A model generated the notes under the pieces. That model saw only the letters and a list, made by a program, of their open reading frames with translations. It had not been told where the DNA came from and searched no databases. This document shows positions 57,701-64,000 of a DNA stretch of 64,000 nt, one piece after another (position 1 is the first letter of the stretch; every line of letters starts with the position of its first letter). The stretch spans positions 998,501 through 1,062,500 of the forward strand of contig JAWNZC010000372.1 of assembly GCA_035771165.1 (NCBI GenBank), read 5' to 3'. Position numbers and translations under genes: made by a program. The stretch comes from Paragorgia papillata. Lineage: Eukaryota > Cnidaria > Anthozoa > Scleralcyonacea > Coralliidae.

Positions 57701-60700
57701 GTTGCTATTTGTTGCGATTTGTTGCGATTTGCAAATCACAACAAATCAGATTTGTTGCTATTTTTTGCTATTTGTTGCGATTTGTTGCTATTTGGTGCCA
57801 TTTGTTGCTATTTGTTGCGATTTGTTGCTATTTGTTACGATTTGTTGCTATTTGTTGCGATTTGTTGCGATTTGCAAATCACAACAAATCAGATTTGTTG
57901 CTATTTTTTGCTATTTTTTGCGATTTGTTGCTATTTGTTGCGATTTGTTGCTATTTGTTGCGATTTGTTGCTACTTGTTACGATTTGTTGCTATTTGTTG
58001 CGATTTGTTGCTATTTGTTGCGATTTGTGGCGATTTGCAAATCACAACAAATCAGGTTTGTTGCTATTTGTTGCGATTTGCAAATCACAACAAATCAGAT
58101 TTGTTGCTATTTGTTGCGATTTGTTGCGATTTGTTGCGATTTGTTGCGATTTGTTGCTATTTGTTCCGATTTGTTGCTATTTGTTGCGCTTTGTTGCGAT
58201 TTGTTTCGATTTGTTGCTATTTGTTGCGATTTGCAAATCGCAACTAATCAGATTTGTTGCTATATTTGTTGCGATTTATTTCGATTTGTTGCTATTTGTT
58301 GCAAATCGCAAGAAATAGCAACAAATCGCAACAAATCAGATTTGTTGCTATTTTTTTGCGATATGTTGCTATTTGTTGCGATTTGTTGCGATTTGCAAAT
58401 CACAACAAATCAGGTTTGTTGCTATTTGTTGCTATTTGTTGCGTTTGTTGCTATTTGTTGCGATTTGTTGCGATTTGCAAATCACAACAAATCAGATTTG
58501 TTGCTATTTGTTGCGATTTGTTGCGATTTGTGTTGCGATTTGTTGCGATTTATTGCTATTTGTTGCCATTCGTTGCTATTTGTTGCGATTTGTTGCGATT
58601 TGCAAATCACAACAAATCAGAGTTGTTGCGATTTATTGCTATTTGTTGCGATTTGTTTCGATTTGTTGCGATTTGCAAAGCGCAACAAATCAGATTTGTT
58701 GCGATTTGTTGCGATTTGCAAATCACAGCAAATCAGGTTTGTTGCTATTTGTTGCGATTTGTTGCGATTTGTTGCGATTTGCAAATCACAACAAATCAGA
58801 TTTGTTGCTATTTTTTGCTATTTGTTGCGATTTGTTGCTATTTGGTGCCATTTGTTGCTCTTTGTTGCGATTTGTGGCTATTTGTTACGATTTGTTGCTA
58901 TTTGTTGCGATTTGTTGCGATTTGCAAATCACAACAAATCAGATTTGTTGCTATTTTTTGCTATTTGTTGCTATTTGTTGCGATTTGTTGCGATTTGCAA
59001 ATCGCAGCAAATCAGATTTGTTGCGATTTGTTGCCATATGTTGCGATTTGTTTCGATTTGTTGCTATTTGTTGCGATTTGCAAAGCGCAACAAATCAGAT
59101 TTGTTGCGATTTGTTGCGATTTGTCGCGATTTGTTGCTATTTGTTGCGATTTGTTAGTATTTGAAATCTGATTTGTTGCGATTTGCAAATCGCAACAAAT
59201 TAGCAACAAATAGCAACAAATCGAAACAAATCGCAAAAAATCGCAACAAATCGCAACAAATCGAAATAAATCGCAACAAATCGCAACAAATATCAACAAA
59301 TCCCAACAAATCGCATCAAATAGCAACAAATCTGATTTGTTGCGATTTGCAAATCGCAACAAATAGCAACAAATCGTAACAAATCGCAACAAATATAGCA
59401 ACAAATCTGATTTCTTGCGCTTTGCAAATCGCAACAAATCGCAACAATTAATAGCAACAAATCACAACAAATAGCCGCAAATAGGAACAAATCTGATTTG
59501 TTGCGATTTGCAAATCGCAACAAATAGCAACAAATCGCAACAAATATAGCAACAAATCTGATTTGTTGCGATTTGTTGCGATTTGTTGCTATTTGTTGCG
59601 ATTTGTTGCGATTTGTTGCGATTTTCAAATCACAACAAATCAGATTTGTTGCTATTTGTTGCGATTTGCAAATCACAACAAATCAGATTTGTTGCTATAT
59701 TTGCTGCTATTTGTTGTGATTTGTTGCTATTAATTGTTGCGATTTGTTGGGATTTTCAAATCGCAACAAATGAGATTTATTGCGATTTGTTTCGATTTGT
59801 TGCTATTTGTTGGGATTTGCAAATCACAACAAATCAGGTTTGTTGTTATTTGTTGCGGATTTGTTGCGATTTGCAAATCGCAACAAATAGCAACAAATCG
59901 CAACAAATATAGCAACAAATCTGATTTGTTGCGATTTGCAAATCGCAACAAATAGCAACAAATCGCGACAAATCGCAACAAATCTGATTTGTTGCTATAT
60001 TTGTTGCGATTTGTTGCTATTTGTTGCGATTTGTTGCGATTTGCAAATGGCAACAAATCAGATTTGTTCCTATTTGCAGCTATTTGTTGTGATTTGTTGC
60101 TATTAATTGTTGCGATTTGTTGCGATTGCAAAGCGCAACAAGTCAGATTTGTTGCTATTTGTTGCGATTTGTTTCGATTTGTTGCGGTTTGCAAAGCGCA
60201 ACAAATCAGATTTGTTGCGATTTGTTGCGATTTGCAAATCACAACAAATCAGATTTGTTGCTATTTTTTGCTATTTGTTGCGATTTGTTGCTATTTGGTG
60301 CCATTTGTTGCTATTTGTTGCGATTTGTTGCTATTTGTTACGATTTGTTGCTATTTGTTGCGATTTGTTGCGATTTGCAAATCACAGCAAATCAGATTTG
60401 TTGCTATTTTTTGCTATTTGTTGCGATTTGTTGCTATTTGCTGCGATTTGTTGCTATTTGTTGCGATTTGTTGCTATTTGTTACGATTTGTTGCTATTTG
60501 TTGCGATTTGTTGCTATTTGTTGCGATTTGTTGCGATTTGCAAATCACAACAAATCAGGTTTGTTGCTATTTGTTGCGATTTGCAAATCACAACAAATCA
60601 GATTTGTTGCTATTTGTTGCGATTTGTTGCGATTTGTTGCGATTTGTTGCTATTTGTTCCGATTTGTTGCTATTTGTTGCGCTTTGTTGCGATTTGTTTC

Positions 60701-63700
60701 GATTTGTTGCTATTTGTTGCGATTTGCAAATCGCAACTAATCAGATTTGTTGCTATATTTGTTGCGATTTATTTCGATTTGTTGCTATTTGTTGCAAATC
60801 GCAAGAAATAGCAACAAATCGCAACAAATCAGATTTGTTGCTATTTTTTTGCGTTTGTTGCTATTTGTTGCGATTTGTTGCGATTTGCAAATCACAACAA
60901 ATCAGATTTGTTGCTATTTGTTGCGATTTGTTGCGATTTGTGTTGCGATTTGTTGCGATTTATTGCTATTTGTTGCCATTCGTTGCTATTTGTTGCGATT
61001 TGTTGCGATTTGCAAATCACAACAAATCAGAGTTGTTGCGATTTGTTGCTATTTGTTGCGATTTGTCGCGATTTGTTGCTATTTGTTGCTATTTGTTGCG
61101 ATTTGCAAATCGCAACAAATCAGATTTGTTGCTATATTTGTTGCGATTTGCAAATCGCAACAAATCAGATTTGTTCCTATTTGCGGCTATTTGTTGTGAT
61201 TTGTTGCTATTAATTGTTGCGATTTGTTGCGATTTGCAAAGCGCAACAAATCAGATTTGTTGCTATTTGTTGCGATTTGTTGCTATTTGTTGCTATTTGT
61301 TGCGATTTGTTGCTATTTGTTGCGATTTGTTGCGATTTGTTGCGATTTGTTGCGATTTGCAAATCACAACAAATCAGGTTTGTTGCTATTTGTTGCGATT
61401 TGCAAACACAACAAATCAGATTTGTTGCTATTTTTTGCTATTTGTTGCGATTTGTTACTATTTGTTGCTATTTGTTGCGATTTGTTGCTATTTGTTGCTA
61501 TTTGTTGCGATTTGTTGCCATTTGTTGCGATTTGTTGCTATTTGTTGCGATTTGTTGCTATTTGTTGCGATTTGCAAATCACAACAAATCAGATTTGTTG
61601 CTATTTTTTGCTATTTGTTGCTATTTGTTGCGATTTGTTGCGATTTGCAAATCGCAGCAAATCAGATTTGTTGCGATTTGTTGCCATATGTTGCGATTTG
61701 TTTCGATTTGTTGCTATTTGTTGCGATTTGCAAAGCGCAACAAATCAGATTTGTTGCGATTTGTTGCGATTTGTCGCGATTTGTTGCTATTTGTTGCGAT
61801 TTGTTAGTATTTGAAATCTGATTTGTTGCGATTTGCAAATCGCAACAAATTAGCAACAAATAGCAACAAATCGAAACAAATCGCAAAAAATCGCAACAAA
61901 TCGCAACAAATCGAAATAAATCGCAACAAATCGCAACAAATATCAACAAATCCCAACAAATCGCATCAAATAGCAACAAATCAGATTTGTTGCGATTTGT
62001 TGCGATTTGTCGCGATTTGTTGCTATTTGTTGCGATTTGTTAGTATTTGAAATCTGATTTGTTGCGATTTGCAAATCGCAACAAATTAGCAACAAATAGC
62101 AACAAATCGAAACAAATCGCAAAAAATCGCAACAAATCGCAACAAATCGAAATAAATCGCAACAAATCGCAACAAATATCAACAAATCCCAACAAATCGC
62201 ATCAAATAGCAACAAATCTGATTTGTTGCGATTTGCAAATCGCAACAAATAGCAACAAATCGTAACAAATCGCAACAAATATAGCAACAAATCTGATTTC
62301 TTGCGCTTTGCAAATCGCAACAAATCGCAACAATTAATAGCAACAAATCACAACAAATAGCCGCAAATAGGAACAAATCTGATTTGTTGCGATTTGCAAA
62401 TCGCAACAAATAGCAACAAATCGCAACAAATATAGCAACAAATCTGATTTGTTGCGATTTGTTGCGATTTGTTGCTATTTGTTGCGATTTGTTGCGATTT
62501 GTTGCGATTTTCAAATCACAACAAATCAGATTTGTTGCTATTTGTTGCGATTTGCAAATCACAACAAATCAGATTTGTTGCTATATTTGCTGCTATTTGT
62601 TGTGATTTGTTGCTATTAATTGTTGCGATTTGTTGGGATTTTCAAATCGCAACAAATGAGATTTATTGCGATTTGTTTCGATTTGTTGCTATTTGTTGGG
62701 ATTTGCAAATCACAACAAATCAGGTTTGTTGCTATTTGTTGCGGATTTGTTGCGATTTGCAAATCGCAACAAATAGCAACAAATCGCAACAAATATAGCA
62801 ACAAATCTGATTTGTTGCGATTTGCAAATCGCAACAAATAGCAACAAATCGCGACAAATCGCAACAAATCTGATTTGTTGCTATATTTGTTGCGATTTGT
62901 TGCTATTTGTTGCGATTTGTTGCGATTTGCAAATGGCAACAAATCAGATTTGTTCCTATTTGCAGCTATTTGTTGTGATTTGTTGCTATTAATTGTTGCG
63001 ATTTGTTGCGATTGCAAAGCGCAACAAGTCAGATTTGTTGCTATTTGTTGCGATTTGTTTCGATTTGTTGCGGTTTGCAAAGCGCAACAAATCAGATTTG
63101 TTGCGATTTGTTGCGATTTGCAAATCACAACAAATCAGATTTGTTGCTATTTTTTGCTATTTGTTGCGATTTGTTGCTATTTGGTGCCATTTGTTGCTAT
63201 TTGTTGCGATTTGTTGCTATTTGTTACGATTTGTTGCTATTTGTTGCGATTTGTTGCGATTTGCAAATCACAGCAAATCAGATTTGTTGCTATTTTTTGC
63301 TATTTGTTGCGATTTGTTGCTATTTGCTGCGATTTGTTGCTATTTGTTGCGATTTGTTGCTATTTGTTACGATTTGTTGCTATTTGTTGCGATTTGTTGC
63401 TATTTGTTGCGATTTGTTGCGATTTGCAAATCACAACAAATCAGGTTTGTTGCTATTTGTTGCGATTTGCAAATCACAACAAATCAGATTTGTTGCTATT
63501 TGTTGCGATTTGTTGCGATTTGTTGCGATTTGTTGCTATTTGTTCCGATTTGTTGCTATTTGTTGCGCTTTGTTGCGATTTGTTTCGATTTGTTGCTATT
63601 TGTTGCGATTTGCAAATCGCAACTAATCAGATTTGTTGCTATATTTGTTGCGATTTATTTCGATTTGTTGCTATTTGTTGCAAATCGCAAGAAATAGCAA

Positions 63701-64000
63701 CAAATCGCAACAAATCAGATTTGTTGCTATTTTTTTGCGATATGTTGCTATTTGTTGCGATTTGTTGCGATTTGCAAATCACAACAAATCAGGTTTGTTG
63801 CTATTTGTTGCTATTTGTTGCGTTTGTTGCTATTTGTTGCGATTTGTTGCGATTTGCAAATCACAACAAATCAGATTTGTTGCTATTTGTTGCGATTTGT
63901 TGCGATTTGTGTTGCGATTTGTTGCGATTTATTGCTATTTGTTGCCATTCGTTGCTATTTGTTGCGATTTGTTGCGATTTGCAAATCACAACAAATCAGA
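54772..64000. repeat. 10-bp satellite array (TTGCGATTTG / TTGCTATTTG), strand-switching
   Basis: Over 9.2 kb of 10-mers, running past the window end. Blocks of TTGCGATTTG alternate with blocks in the other orientation (CAAATCGCAA). Turns occur through GATTTGCAAATC (even palindrome) and CAAATCAGATTTG or CAAATCTGATTTG (odd palindromes). Other units carry GTTTCGATTTG, TTGTGATTTG or TTGTTCCTATTTG. Because the unit is 10 bp and lacks stops, long frames (up to 610 codons, repeating a ten-residue pattern like LLRFVAICCD) occur in several phases on both strands. These are not genes. Confidence 0.95.
56631..62043. repeat. Higher-order repeat landmarks within the satellite
   Basis: The variant GTATTTGAAATCTGATTTG starts at 56631, 59157, 61807 and 62043, giving spacings of 2526, 2650 and 236 bp. 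The sequence from 59157 is closely repeated from 62043 (offset 2886) to the window end, and long stretches of 56.6-59.1 kb recur in 59.2-61.8 kb. Confidence 0.85.

Noticed and set aside
54764..63697. Long open reading frames (up to 610 codons) in the 10-bp satellite
   Set aside because: They occur in several frames on both strands with the same ten-residue pattern, as expected of a stop-free 10-bp repeat. No domain or start context supports translation.

Overview
This looks like a 64 kb piece of a repeat-rich, AT-rich animal nuclear genome. The best guess is a cnidarian, probably an anthozoan, but this rests on general character and not on a marker gene: spliced genes with GT-AG introns, an intronless rhodopsin-type receptor, CR1/L2-type LINEs whose ORF1 carries an SGNH esterase, a Penelope-like element with hammerhead ribozymes, and very many foldback or MITE-like elements. 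No bacterial operons, CRISPR arrays or rRNA are visible.

Host genes are few. Five consecutive plus-strand exons (7.7-14.9 kb) encode WD40 blades of one protein; the exon phases agree at every junction checked. A decayed first exon of an acyl-CoA thioesterase/BAAT-family gene lies at 23.1-23.6 kb. An intact single-exon class A GPCR lies on the minus strand at 26.6-27.5 kb. A broken RecQ-like helicase fragment is at 31.3-31.9 kb, two hypothetical ORFs at 42.4-44.5 kb (the second split by a poly-C-bearing element), and a nine-finger C2H2 protein at 45.1-46.0 kb.

The rest is mobile and repetitive DNA. A nearly complete but frameshifted LINE fills 1-4.2 kb. Other LINE 3' ends lie at 28.6-29.5, 29.6-30.0 and 37.0-37.8 kb. 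Many inverted-repeat elements can be delimited, several with target-site duplications (9 bp at 28.8, 40.4 and 9.3 kb; about 10 bp at 5.9 kb). Two direct tandem duplications stand out: 2.9 kb at 15.27-21.09 kb and 1.3 kb at 50.2-52.8 kb, the latter inside a 4.2 kb pogo/Tigger-like element.

The most interesting content is at the right. Four hammerhead-ribozyme motifs occur (47.5, 47.8, 48.5 and 54.2 kb). Their stem I sequences differ but stay paired, and one sits beside a Penelope-like reverse transcriptase remnant. From 54.77 kb to the window end there is over 9 kb of a 10-bp satellite (TTGCGATTTG/TTGCTATTTG) that flips strand repeatedly through two kinds of palindromic junction and has a higher-order organisation of about 2.5-2.9 kb. 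Its long open frames follow from a stop-free 10-bp unit and are not genes.
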